A stretch of DNA of 64,000 bases. It comes from JAJDTT01 sp022827025. GTDB lineage: Bacteria; Acidobacteriota; UBA6911; RPQK01; JAJDTT01. Under the pieces are notes generated by a model. The model was given only the letters and a program-made list of their open reading frames with translations. It ran no database searches and was not told the DNA's origin. The position numbers and the translations under genes were made by a program. The stretch is taken from contig OZ241897.1 of the NCBI GenBank assembly GCA_965203535.1, positions 1,488,001-1,552,000 on the forward strand. Reading direction: 5' to 3'. This document shows, one piece after another, positions 34,181 to 42,380 of the stretch. How positions within the stretch are numbered: the first letter of the stretch is position 1; each line of letters begins with the position of its first letter.

Positions 34181-35125
34181 ATGAAACTAGCCACCTGCAG
34201 CCTGGAGGACCGGTCTTTCGTCGCCGTAGCCACGGACGACGGACGGGTCGTGAACCTGGCTGCCGCCGACGCCGAGCTGGCCCGCGAAGAGGCGAGGTCT
34301 CCCCACGCGTTCTTCCACAACATGATCGACTTTCTGGAGCATGGGAGCCAGGCCCGGGAGGCCGCCGAAAAGGCCGTCCGGGAAGCCCGGGAGGGATCCG
34401 CCGTGCATCCCCTCTCCGGCGTGCGTCTGCGGGCTCCGGTGCCGGCGCCCCGGAAGCTCTTCTGCCTCGCCGGCAACTTCCAGGACCACATCGAGGAGGG
34501 TGGCAAGAAGATGGACTCCCAGGACAAGGAGACCCCCCGCTTCTTCATGAAGCCCGCCAGCACCTGCGTGATCGGGCCGGAGGACAGCATCCGGATTCCA
34601 CCCGTGGCCCGGGCCATCGACTGGGAGGGAGAACTGGCGGTGGTCCTGGGCCGGCGCGGCAAGCGGATCCCCCGAGACCAGGCCTTGGACTACGTCGCCG
34701 GATACACCAACATGAACGACGTCTCGGAGCGGAAGCTCAAGATCTGGCCCCGGAGCGAGGATCGCCCCCAGGACAGGTGGTTCGATTGGCTCAACGGGAA
34801 GTGGCTGGACTCCGCCGCGCCCATGGGGCCCTGGATCGTCACCGGCGACGAGATCGGCGACCCCCAGGACCTGCAGATCAGCACCTACGTCAACGGAGAC
34901 AGAAAACAGCACAACAATACGAGTCAGATGCTGGTTCCGGTGGCCAACCTCATCGAGTACATCTCCGCTATCGTCACTCTGGAGCCGGGAGACGTGATCA
35001 GCACCGGCACCGTTTCCGGCGTCGGATACGTCACCGGCGAGTACCTCAAACCGGGGGACCGGGTGGAGGTGGAGATTTCGAAAATCGGCGTTCTGGGAAA
35101 CCCGGTCGCCGCCAGTTCCAGGTAG
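34181..35125 (+). CDS. Fumarylacetoacetate hydrolase family protein
   Basis: A 314-residue cytoplasmic enzyme of the FAH fold, which cleaves or decarboxylates acylpyruvate-type compounds. A short N-terminal domain leads into the conserved core: RKLFCLAGNFQDHIEEGG, FFMKPAST, then the metal ligands in DWEGELAVVLGR and NMNDVSERK. GDVISTGTVSGVG closes the active site. AAGGAG lies before the ATG. It is followed after 56 bp by a DUF3830 gene on the same strand, probably an operon. The exact substrate cannot be assigned. Confidence 0.88.
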   Translation: MKLATCSLEDRSFVAVATDDGRVVNLAAADAELAREEARSPHAFFHNMIDFLEHGSQAREAAEKAVREAREGSAVHPLSGVRLRAPVPAPRKLFCLAGNFQDHIEEGGKKMDSQDKETPRFFMKPASTCVIGPEDSIRIPPVARAIDWEGELAVVLGRRGKRIPRDQALDYVAGYTNMNDVSERKLKIWPRSEDRPQDRWFDWLNGKWLDSAAPMGPWIVTGDEIGDPQDLQISTYVNGDRKQHNNTSQMLVPVANLIEYISAIVTLEPGDVISTGTVSGVGYVTGEYLKPGDRVEVEISKIGVLGNPVAASSR

Positions 35126-35181
35126 CCGTCCTCCGGCCGGCCGTAATTCAATCCTGATTCGCAATCGAGGTCGAGGTCATC

Positions 35182-35691
35182 ATGGCGCGATATATCGAAA
35201 TCACTCTCAAGAAGCGCAAGATCAGTTGCGTTGCCCGGCTCCTGGACGAGAAGGCGCCCCGGACCTGCGAGGCGGTCTGGAACGCCCTGCCCCAGGAGGG
35301 AGACGTGTACCACGCCAAGTACGCCAGCAACGAGATCTACATCCTGGTCCCCGGCTTCGCTCCCGAAGAGCCGGGTCCCGAGAACTGTTCGATGGTTCCG
35401 GCGGCCGGAGACGTCATGTATTTCACGCTGGGGGCCGGCCTCCAACTGCCGGTCCGGTCCGATTCGGGGGCTCCGGTCATCGACCTGGCCGTGTTCTACG
35501 ACCGGGACAATCTGCTCCTCTCGCCCAAGATGGGGCCGACGCCCGGAAACGTCTTCGCCACCATCATCAAGAACCGGGACGCCATACGCGACGGGGGCAA
35601 CAGCGTCTGGCGCGAAGGGGCGGTGGGGGAGACTCTGGCCTACAGCCGCCTCGAGGGAGACGCGTTGCGGGCCTGGGGCATCGAGCCGTAG
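35182..35691 (+). CDS. DUF3830 cyclophilin-like protein
   Basis: A 169-residue protein of the DUF3830 group, which has a cyclophilin-like beta-barrel fold but no shown isomerase activity. Visible are ISCVARLLDEKAPRTCEAVW near the start, YHAKYASNEIYILVP, GDVMYFTLGAG and AVFYDRDNLL. These proteins often sit beside FAH-family or amidohydrolase genes in catabolic operons, as here. The real role is not known. Confidence 0.8.
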   Translation: MARYIEITLKKRKISCVARLLDEKAPRTCEAVWNALPQEGDVYHAKYASNEIYILVPGFAPEEPGPENCSMVPAAGDVMYFTLGAGLQLPVRSDSGAPVIDLAVFYDRDNLLLSPKMGPTPGNVFATIIKNRDAIRDGGNSVWREGAVGETLAYSRLEGDALRAWGIEP

Positions 35692-35731
35692 CCGGCGGAA
35701 TTCAGAATCTCGTCTGCCGGGCACTCCGGCC

Positions 35732-36682
35732 TCAAATGTGGATTCCGGGCCAAGCCTGTCGAATCCGGGTTTCCAGAATCGACTCCGAAGCCGGGTTTTC
35801 CAGCCGGAGGCGGGCGGTCGCGTCCCTGCCCAGAGCTTCCCGGGGGGCCAGGCCCACGATCTCCGAGGAGGAGACCCTGGTGCCCAGTTCGCGGGCATGG
35901 CGGTCCGTCACCTCGAAGAGCCGCACCAGGGAAGTCCTGCGAAAGTCGGTGAGATTGGTGCTGACCTGCGCCTGGTCCCGGCTCGTCATCCACAACCCCA
36001 GCGCCTTGACGCCGGGCAGTCCTCCGTCCCGTTCCCGGATCCGGGCGGCCACTTTGCGGGCCGCGGTCGGATCCCGATCTTCCAGGTACATGTTGTAGGC
36101 GATCAGGTAGTCCCGCGCGCCGACGCAACTGACCCCGGCCGTCGGATGAGGGCGCGGGGGGCCGAAGTCGGGGGCCCAGTCCGGGTCCTTGGCCATGCGC
36201 CGGCGTAGTGACTCCAGACCTCCCTGCCGCAGGTTCGCCAGGGATCTTCGCGACCGGCGGGTCGCCGCCCGCTCATAGAGATAGACCGGGAGTCGGATCT
36301 TTTCCGCCAGGGTCCTTCCCAGCCGCCGGGCGGCCCGGACGCAGTCGGACATGGAGACGCCGCGGATGGGCACGAACGGAATGACGTCCACGGCGCCGAT
36401 CCGGGGATGGACGCCCTGATGGCAGGAAAGGTCCAGGAGGTCGACGGCCCGGCGGCACAGTGCGGCCGCGGCCTGTTCAAGGCCGGAAAGCGGGCCCGCC
36501 AAGGTGAACACGGTCCGGTGGTGGTCGATGTCGGCGTCCCAGTGGAGCACGGCAGCGCCAGGGATGGATCTTGCGGTCCGGGCCAGATCGTGGAGACAGG
36601 TTTGGTCTCGGCCCTCGCTGACGTTGATGACGCACTCGGCCAGCGGGGGCGTCTGCCGTCCACGGTCGTTGTGCTTTCGCAT
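35732..36682 (-). CDS. Glutamate formimidoyltransferase (FTCD N-terminal type)
   Basis: A 316-residue enzyme that passes the formimino group of formiminoglutamate to tetrahydrofolate, late in histidine breakdown. Conserved parts are ECVINVSEGRD at the start, DADIDHHRTVFTLAG with the catalytic-site histidines, GVHPRIGAVDVIPFVP, and LIAYNMYLED. Only the transferase part is present; there is no cyclodeaminase domain, as in many bacteria. No hut gene is near. AAGGA stands close to the ATG. Conserved VSTNLTDF supports the assignment. Confidence 0.85.
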   Translation of the reverse strand: MRKHNDRGRQTPPLAECVINVSEGRDQTCLHDLARTARSIPGAAVLHWDADIDHHRTVFTLAGPLSGLEQAAAALCRRAVDLLDLSCHQGVHPRIGAVDVIPFVPIRGVSMSDCVRAARRLGRTLAEKIRLPVYLYERAATRRSRRSLANLRQGGLESLRRRMAKDPDWAPDFGPPRPHPTAGVSCVGARDYLIAYNMYLEDRDPTAARKVAARIRERDGGLPGVKALGLWMTSRDQAQVSTNLTDFRRTSLVRLFEVTDRHARELGTRVSSSEIVGLAPREALGRDATARLRLENPASESILETRIRQAWPGIHI

Positions 36683-36729
36683 ATTCCTTCAGGGCAGTCT
36701 ATTACCGGTCCGTGGCGATCCTCCAGTGG

Positions 36730-36800
36730 AGGGGGGGACTGTCGTCCCCCCCTACCCCCCCTGGTCGGCGGCAGGGATGCCGCCGCTCCACGCCGCCGCT
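36730..36800. repeat. Short REP-like palindromes
   Basis: GGGGGGACTGTCGTCCCCCC and GGCGGCAGGGATGCCGCC are near-perfect hairpins in series. Related units with the plan GGTCGGCGACAGGAATGTCGCC occur near 49807, and GGCGACTAGAAAGTCGCC at 37219. They accompany the large inverted repeat. Confidence 0.65.
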
Positions 36801-36814
36801 CCTCGGCGCCACGC

Positions 36815-37216
36815 CCGGCGCCCGGAAGGACGCCGGTGCTCGTTTGGAGGGGCGTCATTCTTGGCGCCCTCTTTCGAGCGTTGGGTGTACTCGAAGTTCG
36901 GCGGCTGGACGTCTTGGGTCTTTTCTTCGGAGCTCCCCCACCGGCCCCGGTCCGGCGAAATCCTGCGAGAAAAAGAAGGAGTGGGGGTTTTCCTACCCCC
37001 ACTCCCACGGGGGGACTAAAAGTCCCCCCTCCGGGTGCCCCATGGTTTTCTCAGACGAAGGGAGATCGGTCCTTCCGTTCGTTTTCGGGCTGGGGGAGGG
37101 GTGAGGAAGAACACGGGCGGGGAGAGCCGATGCGGCCGTCCGGTTTTTCTTGAATGCGAGGTCGTAAGACGGCGCCAAGGATGACGCCGCTCCTTCACTT
37201 GCAACATGGATACTCC
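36815..37216 (-). repeat. 400-bp inverted repeat, left copy
   Basis: The reverse complement of this stretch matches 49301-49697 over the whole length with few changes and small indels. It contains an internal palindrome (GGGGGGACTTTTAGTCCCCC type) and units such as GGCGCCAAGAATGACGCCCC. Its outer end provides the last residues and the stop codon of the comF gene. No coding capacity is convincing. Confidence 0.88.
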
Positions 37217-38067
37217 TCGGCGACTAGAAAGTCGCCGCTCCATTGGACGACGCGGGCTACGGTCAGGATCAGGATCCGGCCGGCCTGGCCGTCCTGCTTG
37301 AGGACCTTGCAAATCTCGCGGGAGGTGGCGCCCGTGGTGAGGATGTCGTCCACCAGGACCAGATCCTGTCCCTTTAGTCGGCGCGCCTGCCGGAGACGGA
37401 AGGCGTTGCGCACGTTCCTCCTTCGGGCCTTCAAGTCGAGACCGAACTGGGGCAGGGTCGGACGCGACCTGCGAAGGCCCGTGAACACGGGAAGGTCCAG
37501 TCTTCGGCCCAGGGTCCGCGTCAAGAGGAGCGTCTGATCGAATCCCCGTTTTCTCCGGCGCCGCGGATGGGAAGGGACCGGCACCAGGCAGGAAGGGGAG
37601 AAGGGGTCGGGACGCGCCTCGTAGGCTCTCTCGAGCAGCGTGGCCAGAGGATGGGCCAGGCGGCGGTGGCCGGAGAACTTGAAGCGATGGATCAGCTCTC
37701 TCAGGGTTCCGGCGTACGGACCCCAGGCCCGGGTCGAGTGATGGAAGGTTCGCTGCCCCCGGCAGGACGGGCAGGGTCCCGGAGCCCCGGGATCGGCCTC
37801 CCGATTCGGAAACGGCAAGTCCCCGGCCGGTGCAGGCACGCCACATATCGGGCAGAGGCTGCTCCGAAACCGGGGCAGTTGCAGGAAGCATTCGGCGCAA
37901 AGGGGACTGGCATCCGGATTGGCGACCCAGCGGCCGCACAGGACACAGCTTTGGGGGAAAAAGAGGACCTGGAGGACCTGGAGGAGCCGCGCGCTCAGAG
38001 TCCGCCGGGAGCGCTCCGGAACCTTGGCCCCTGCCTCGTCGGATCTGGGTTCCGGACCGGAAGACAC
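37195..38067 (-). CDS. comF: ComF-family phosphoribosyltransferase-like protein
   Basis: A 290-residue protein of the ComF/GntX family, linked to DNA uptake in some bacteria. The N-terminal zinc-binding region has CVLCGRW, CAECF, CPICG and CPSC. The C-terminal phosphoribosyltransferase domain holds the PRPP loop LVLVDDILTTGATS. The last 15 or so residues (GDFLVAEEYPCCK) are encoded by the repeat element that borders the gene, which also supplies the stop. An annotated start further downstream is possible since the first 20 residues are Arg/Glu rich. It follows the traR-like gene on the same strand. Confidence 0.85.
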   Translation of the reverse strand: MSSGPEPRSDEAGAKVPERSRRTLSARLLQVLQVLFFPQSCVLCGRWVANPDASPLCAECFLQLPRFRSSLCPICGVPAPAGDLPFPNREADPGAPGPCPSCRGQRTFHHSTRAWGPYAGTLRELIHRFKFSGHRRLAHPLATLLERAYEARPDPFSPSCLVPVPSHPRRRRKRGFDQTLLLTRTLGRRLDLPVFTGLRRSRPTLPQFGLDLKARRRNVRNAFRLRQARRLKGQDLVLVDDILTTGATSREICKVLKQDGQAGRILILTVARVVQWSGDFLVAEEYPCCK

Positions 38068-38130
38068 ACTGACTGGAACGTCTGGCCCGGAAAACCTGCG
38101 ACGAGAGTTGGGAATTCCCCAGGAGGCGCG

Positions 38131-38490
38131 TCAGGCGAGCCGACCCGACTCCTTGAGTTCCTGACAATGGACGCAGAGAAGTGCCCAGGGCACAGCCTCC
38201 AGCCGCCGGCGCCCCACGGTTTCGCCACAGTGGGTGCATACACCGTAAGAGCCTTCCTGGATTCGATCCAGGGCCTCCTCAACCAGGATGATCATCTGCC
38301 GTTCCAGGTTGCTGAGGCTGAACATGAACTCCTTGGTGTAGGACTTGGAGGCCCGATCCGCCATGTCCATGGCCTCGGCTTCGCTGTCCATCTCCCGGCC
38401 GTAACTCTCGGTCTTGTGGACGACGTCGATGAGTGCGGTCTTCTTTTCCAGGAGCTGTTTCTTGAAGTAGTCCAGGTCGCTGTGGGTCAT
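38131..38490 (-). CDS. TraR/DksA-family C4 zinc-finger protein
   Basis: A 119-residue protein of the DksA/TraR family, members of which bind in the RNA polymerase secondary channel. The N-terminal half is a coiled coil. The C-terminal zinc finger has CTHC and CVHC with EAVPWALLC between, the family signature. The classic DksA tip residues are not evident, so the regulatory action may differ. GGAGGTATGGC precedes the ATG, a strong ribosome site. Confidence 0.85.
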   Translation of the reverse strand: MTHSDLDYFKKQLLEKKTALIDVVHKTESYGREMDSEAEAMDMADRASKSYTKEFMFSLSNLERQMIILVEEALDRIQEGSYGVCTHCGETVGRRRLEAVPWALLCVHCQELKESGRLA

Positions 38491-38600
38491 GCCATACCTC
38501 CACTACTTTGTGTATCTCAATATACGACAGGCTCCGCAAAAAGTTCAGCTTCCGGTATGGCGGTTGCGGACGGACGCTGCGGACGTCCGAAATCCGGGGA

Positions 38601-38957
38601 TCAGGCCGGCGGAGTGAGCGCCAGCAGCCGGCCGTCGCCCCACAGTTTCTCCAATTGGTAGAAGGCTCGCGCACGCAGCGAGAAGATGTGGACCACGAAG
38701 TCCAGGTAGTCCAGGAGAATCCACTCGCCCCCTTCGTACCCCTCGATATGGGTGGGCCTGACCTTCTCCTGGTTCCTCAGGCGGTGCCGGATCTCGTCGC
38801 AGATCGCCTGATTTTGTCGCTGGTTGCTCCCCTGGCAGATCACGAAGAAGTCGGTGAAGGACGAGATCTCGGAGATGTCCACGACCCGGACATCCTCTCC
38901 CTTCTTTTCTTGAATCGACTCACAGACCAGGGTCAGCAATTCTCGTGTTGTCTTCAT
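38601..38957 (-). CDS. rsfS: Ribosomal silencing factor RsfS
   Basis: A 118-residue protein that binds ribosomal protein L14 and keeps ribosomal subunits apart when nutrients are low. Signatures are VVDISEISSFTDFFVICQGS, the QAICDEI helix, and EGYEGGEWILLDYLDFVVHI. The ATG at 38957 is the conserved family start. It lies within the last 38 bases of nadD, giving the common nadD-rsfS overlap. Confidence 0.92.
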   Translation of the reverse strand: MKTTRELLTLVCESIQEKKGEDVRVVDISEISSFTDFFVICQGSNQRQNQAICDEIRHRLRNQEKVRPTHIEGYEGGEWILLDYLDFVVHIFSLRARAFYQLEKLWGDGRLLALTPPA

Positions 38958-39582
38958 AGAGATGGTACTTCCGTATGTACTGCAAAACCTTGGGCGATAT
39001 CTGGCCGGAAAGGGGACGGCCCCTTCCGGCAAGGCTTTCCCGGACCCGGCTCGAGCTGATGTCGGGCGCGCCGATGTCCGCCAGGAAAGTGTTTCCGGGG
39101 CGGATCTCCGGACTTGAGGAACCTCCCGCCGTCAGCCTTTCCAGCCGAATATCCGGGAAGCGGGCGGCATCGACCCGTGCTCCCACTCGCTGCACGAAGA
39201 CACAGCAGTTGTCCCGCAACAGCGCCGAATAGTCCTTCCAGATGTGGATGTCCCGCAACGAGTCGCTGCCGCCGATGAAGCAGAAGCGGTGACCGGGATA
39301 GCTCTCGCGCAAGAGCGCCATGGTCCGGACGGTGTAGCTGGGTCCGCGGCGCCTGAGCTCGAAGCCGGAAGCGTACAGGTGGGACTCTTTCAGGGTCTCC
39401 AGCGCGACCATGGCAAGCCGGTGATGCCGGGCGGCCACTCCGTTCCGCGGCTTGTGGGGCGGCAGACGGGACACCATCAGGAGGACCCGGTCCAGAGCCA
39501 GCAGGCGCCGGACCCGGTTGGCGATATAGGTATGCCCCCGGTGGACCGGGTCGAAAGTGCCCCCGTAGATCCCGATCCTCAC
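38920..39582 (-). CDS. nadD: Nicotinate-nucleotide adenylyltransferase
   Basis: A 220-residue enzyme that makes deamido-NAD from nicotinate mononucleotide and ATP. GIYGGTFDPVHRGHTYIA contains the nucleotide-binding motif at the start. PPHKPRN and FCFIGGSDSLRDIHIW are typical, as is DISSSRVRESLAGRGRP near the end. It starts with GTG at 39582, overlapping the obg stop by four bases. The gene order obg-nadD-rsfS is conserved in many bacteria. nadA lies nearby on the other strand at 43949. Confidence 0.93.
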   Translation of the reverse strand: MRIGIYGGTFDPVHRGHTYIANRVRRLLALDRVLLMVSRLPPHKPRNGVAARHHRLAMVALETLKESHLYASGFELRRRGPSYTVRTMALLRESYPGHRFCFIGGSDSLRDIHIWKDYSALLRDNCCVFVQRVGARVDAARFPDIRLERLTAGGSSSPEIRPGNTFLADIGAPDISSSRVRESLAGRGRPLSGQISPKVLQYIRKYHLYEDNTRIADPGL

Positions 39583-40580
39583 CCCCTGACGGCTCCCAAC
39601 TGCTCTGCCAACGACCGCTTCAATTCCTGGATTCCGTCACCCCGGACCGCCGAGATACGGACCATGAGAACACCTTCCCGGGAACAGTACTCCTGGAGCC
39701 TCCCCACCTTCGCCGGATTGGCGGCATCCATCTTCGAGGCCGCCACCATTTGAGGCTTGGCCGGCAGGTCGGCTCCATAGGCATGCAGTTCCTCCTGAAC
39801 CGTCTGCACGGCAATGACGGGATCCTCCGGACCGAAGTCGGTGACGTCCACGAGATGAAGCAGGAACCGGCATCGCTCGATGTGCCTCAGAAACTGGTCG
39901 CCCAGACCGTGACCCTCGTGGGCGCCCTTGATCAGGCCCGGGATGTCGGCGACGACGCAGGTCTTGAAATCTTCCAGCGAAACCGTCCCCAGATTGGGCG
40001 TCAGAGTGGTGAAAGGATAGTCGGCGATCTTGGGGCGAGCCGAGGAGATCACCGAGATCAGAGTCGATTTTCCGGCGTTGGGGAGTCCGACCAGTCCGAC
40101 GTCGGCCAGCACCTTGAGTTCCAGGAGGAGGTGCTTCTCCTCCCCCGCCCGCCCGGCTTCCCACCTTCTGGGAGCCTGGTTGGTGGACGTGGCGAAGGCC
40201 GCATTGCCGCGCCCGCCCCGGCCGCCCTTGGCCACCAGGCGATTGAGATCCGGCTGGTCCAGGTCGTACAGGAGCTCGCGTGTGCTCTCGAGATAGATCT
40301 GAGTTCCGACGGGGAGATCGATGACCAGGTCCTTGCCGTTCTTCCCATGCCGCTGGGAGCCGGACCCGGGAGAACCGCTGCCGGCTCGGAACTTCCGCTT
40401 GTAGCGGAACGGCAGCAGGGTGTTCAAGTGGTTGGTGCTGCGGAAGTAGACGTTTCCCCCATCGCCTCCGTCTCCGCCGCTGGGTCCTCCCCGGGGAACG
40501 AACTTCTCCCGGCGGAAGGCCAGGCAACCGTTTCCCCCGTCACCGGCTTTGACGAAAACTCTGGTGTGGTCCAGAAACAT
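39579..40580 (-). CDS. obg: GTPase Obg/CgtA
   Basis: A 333-residue essential GTPase in ribosome maturation. The glycine-rich Obg domain fills residues 1-158 (VKAGDGGNGCLAFRREKFVP). The G domain has GLPNAGKSTLIS (G1), DIPGLIKGAHEGHGLG (G3) and SKMD in place of the usual NKxD (G4). No large C-terminal domain follows. In most genomes obg directly follows rpmA. Here a 160-bp MITE-like element separates them. Confidence 0.95.
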   Translation of the reverse strand: MFLDHTRVFVKAGDGGNGCLAFRREKFVPRGGPSGGDGGDGGNVYFRSTNHLNTLLPFRYKRKFRAGSGSPGSGSQRHGKNGKDLVIDLPVGTQIYLESTRELLYDLDQPDLNRLVAKGGRGGRGNAAFATSTNQAPRRWEAGRAGEEKHLLLELKVLADVGLVGLPNAGKSTLISVISSARPKIADYPFTTLTPNLGTVSLEDFKTCVVADIPGLIKGAHEGHGLGDQFLRHIERCRFLLHLVDVTDFGPEDPVIAVQTVQEELHAYGADLPAKPQMVAASKMDAANPAKVGRLQEYCSREGVLMVRISAVRGDGIQELKRSLAEQLGAVRG

Positions 40581-40641
40581 GCACGCAAAGTGGAGATCCC
40601 GGAGCCTGCCCAGGGTCCGATCTCCCGAATTCTGCGGGCTT

Positions 40642-40801
40642 GGAGCCTGCGTGGCAGAAATTGATCTGCTGCGAAAGCGTAGAATCGGCCCATATTCGTG
40701 CGATTTCTCGGCGAATAGAACAACTATGCGCTTCTAAATCGTGAAAATCTGGCCTCGATTCTCCACTTTCTCGCTACGATCATTTCTACCGCGCGGACTC
40801 C
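40642..40801 (+). mobile_element. 160-bp MITE-like element, copy 1
   Basis: Begins GGAGCCTGCGTGGCAGAAAT and ends with the near-reverse complement. It matches 51741-51900 and, inverted, 59612-59771. It has no coding capacity. It sits between rpmA and obg. The base after its right end begins the TAG stop codon of rpmA on the minus strand. Confidence 0.85.
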
Positions 40802-41052
40802 TAGCTGATAATGTGGACGAACCGCCCCAGCCGTCCCCGGCGCTGGAACCGGACTTTCCCGGTCGTGAGGGCGAAAAGGGTGTCATCGCGGCCCCGGCCC
40901 ACATTGTTCCCGGGCTTGATGGGCGTCCCCCGCTGGCGGACCAGAATGGAGCCGGCCGTCACCAACTGGCCGTCGAATCGCTTGACGCCGAGACGCTTGG
41001 AATGGCTGTCCCGGCCGTTTCGAGAGCTGCCCAAACCCTTCTTGTGTGCCAT
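40801..41052 (-). CDS. rpmA: 50S ribosomal protein L27
   Basis: An 83-residue ribosomal protein near the peptidyl transferase centre. MAHKKGLGSSRNGRDSHSKR is the family N-terminus, and QRGTPIKPGNNVGRGRDDTL follows. The protein is complete and of normal length. Its TAG stop codon falls at the end of the MITE-like copy, whose terminal bases form part of the codon. It is five bases after rplU. Confidence 0.97.
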   Translation of the reverse strand: MAHKKGLGSSRNGRDSHSKRLGVKRFDGQLVTAGSILVRQRGTPIKPGNNVGRGRDDTLFALTTGKVRFQRRGRLGRFVHIIS

Positions 41053-41057
41053 GGCAT

Positions 41058-41393
41058 CTACTCCTGGTCCGTGCTCTCTTCGCCGATCCGAATCGGCCCG
41101 ATCTCCACTTCGGTGAAGCGCTGGCGATGACCTTGCTTGCGTCGATACATCTTGCGGCGTTTGAACTTGAAGACCGTGATCTTGCGGTCCTTGCCCTGCT
41201 CGACGATGGTCCCGGTGACGCGGACGTCATTCAGAGACGGGGTGCCGACCTGGATGGAATCGGGATGGCCGACCAACAACACGTCCTCCAGACTGACCTC
41301 ATCGCCCACTTCTCCGGCGATGCGCTCCAGCCGGACCCGATCCCCTTCGGCGACCCGATACTGTTTCCCGCCGCTACGAATGATTGCGTACAA
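41058..41393 (-). CDS. rplU: 50S ribosomal protein L21
   Basis: A 111-residue ribosomal protein that binds 23S rRNA. MYAIIRSGGKQYRVAEGD is the diagnostic start, and KFKRRKMYRRKQGHRQ carries the RNA-binding basic region. It is the first gene of the rplU-rpmA-obg operon; the promoter should be in 41394-41535. Confidence 0.97.
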   Translation of the reverse strand: MYAIIRSGGKQYRVAEGDRVRLERIAGEVGDEVSLEDVLLVGHPDSIQVGTPSLNDVRVTGTIVEQGKDRKITVFKFKRRKMYRRKQGHRQRFTEVEIGPIRIGEESTDQE

Positions 41394-41535
41394 ACCGATT
41401 CTCCCGAATCCACGTTTTCAGAAGGTGCATAGTATATTTGCCAACCCCATCCTGTCAAAAATCCACTCCCCGCGAGGTGCCCCGCCGACAGCGGCACGTG
41501 CCGGTTTTTCCCGGCCGCCTGGCGTGGATCTCACC

Positions 41536-42192
41536 CTAAGGATTGGATCTGGGCGATTCGACGGCGGACCGAGGCCGGCCCAGCCAGCGGAACGACGAGA
41601 TCAACTGCTGGAAAGTGGGAAGCGCTTGGGAAACCGACGCCTCGTCGCGAGCCGACAGGACGAAGATGACGAAATAGTCCGTGACTTCGGTAAAGGCGAC
41701 GACTTCCTGCTTGCCGCCGGGGCAGGTACACGATTTGGCCACGAATCTGGGCCGTTCGCGCGTCTCAGGATTCAACTCCAGGTCCAAATCCAGGTCACTG
41801 ATCTCCAGTTTCGGACAGAGCACCTCCTGCCCGGCCAGTTCGGACTGCAGGAAATTCTCCAGGTCCTCGTCCTGATTCCTGGGGAAGAACCGGGAGAAGG
41901 CGACGACATCGGCCTCTCTCCACTGAGTCCCCTCGGGGTGCATGACGAAGTTGGCGACCTGAATCGCCGACCCCACGTCGATGGTCCAGCCCGATGGTTC
42001 GGTCACCAGAAAGGAATAGTCCAGACCCCTGATGCGCAGCGTCCGTCCCCCTTCCAGAGCCGGCATGGAAACGAGGAGAAACGCGATTGGAAAGCCGATC
42101 TTCAACAGGTGGATCGAGAATGACGGGCTGACCCGGCCCGGCAAGGACCGGGCAGCCGGTTGAGGGTCGAGAGGGACGGCAGACCGATTCAT
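41536..42192 (-). CDS. Membrane-anchored or secreted protein of unknown function
   Basis: A 218-residue protein with a hydrophobic segment at about residues 30-46 (LLKIGFPIAFLLVSMPAL). The rest is soluble and beta-rich, with two conserved-looking cysteines in KSCTCPGGKQE. The N-terminal 25 residues are Pro/Arg-rich, so a later start is possible. It is upstream of rplU in the same direction, 142 bp away, and divergent from gltA. Not assigned to a family. Confidence 0.55.
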   Translation of the reverse strand: MNRSAVPLDPQPAARSLPGRVSPSFSIHLLKIGFPIAFLLVSMPALEGGRTLRIRGLDYSFLVTEPSGWTIDVGSAIQVANFVMHPEGTQWREADVVAFSRFFPRNQDEDLENFLQSELAGQEVLCPKLEISDLDLDLELNPETRERPRFVAKSCTCPGGKQEVVAFTEVTDYFVIFVLSARDEASVSQALPTFQQLISSFRWLGRPRSAVESPRSNP

Positions 42193-42380
42193 CCCGCCGC
42201 CAGTCTAACAGGAAGAGGAGGAGTAAGGCTCATTGAGTTTCGCCTTGCCGTTGGCTATCCTATAGCCTCGTTCCGGAAGGAGAAACAGAGCGCACAACCG
42301 GGCGGCGGATTCCCCAGGCTCGACCGACTCGTGAGCGTCTCTTCAGATCAATACCCGTACCTGCCAAAAGGTAATCCAGC

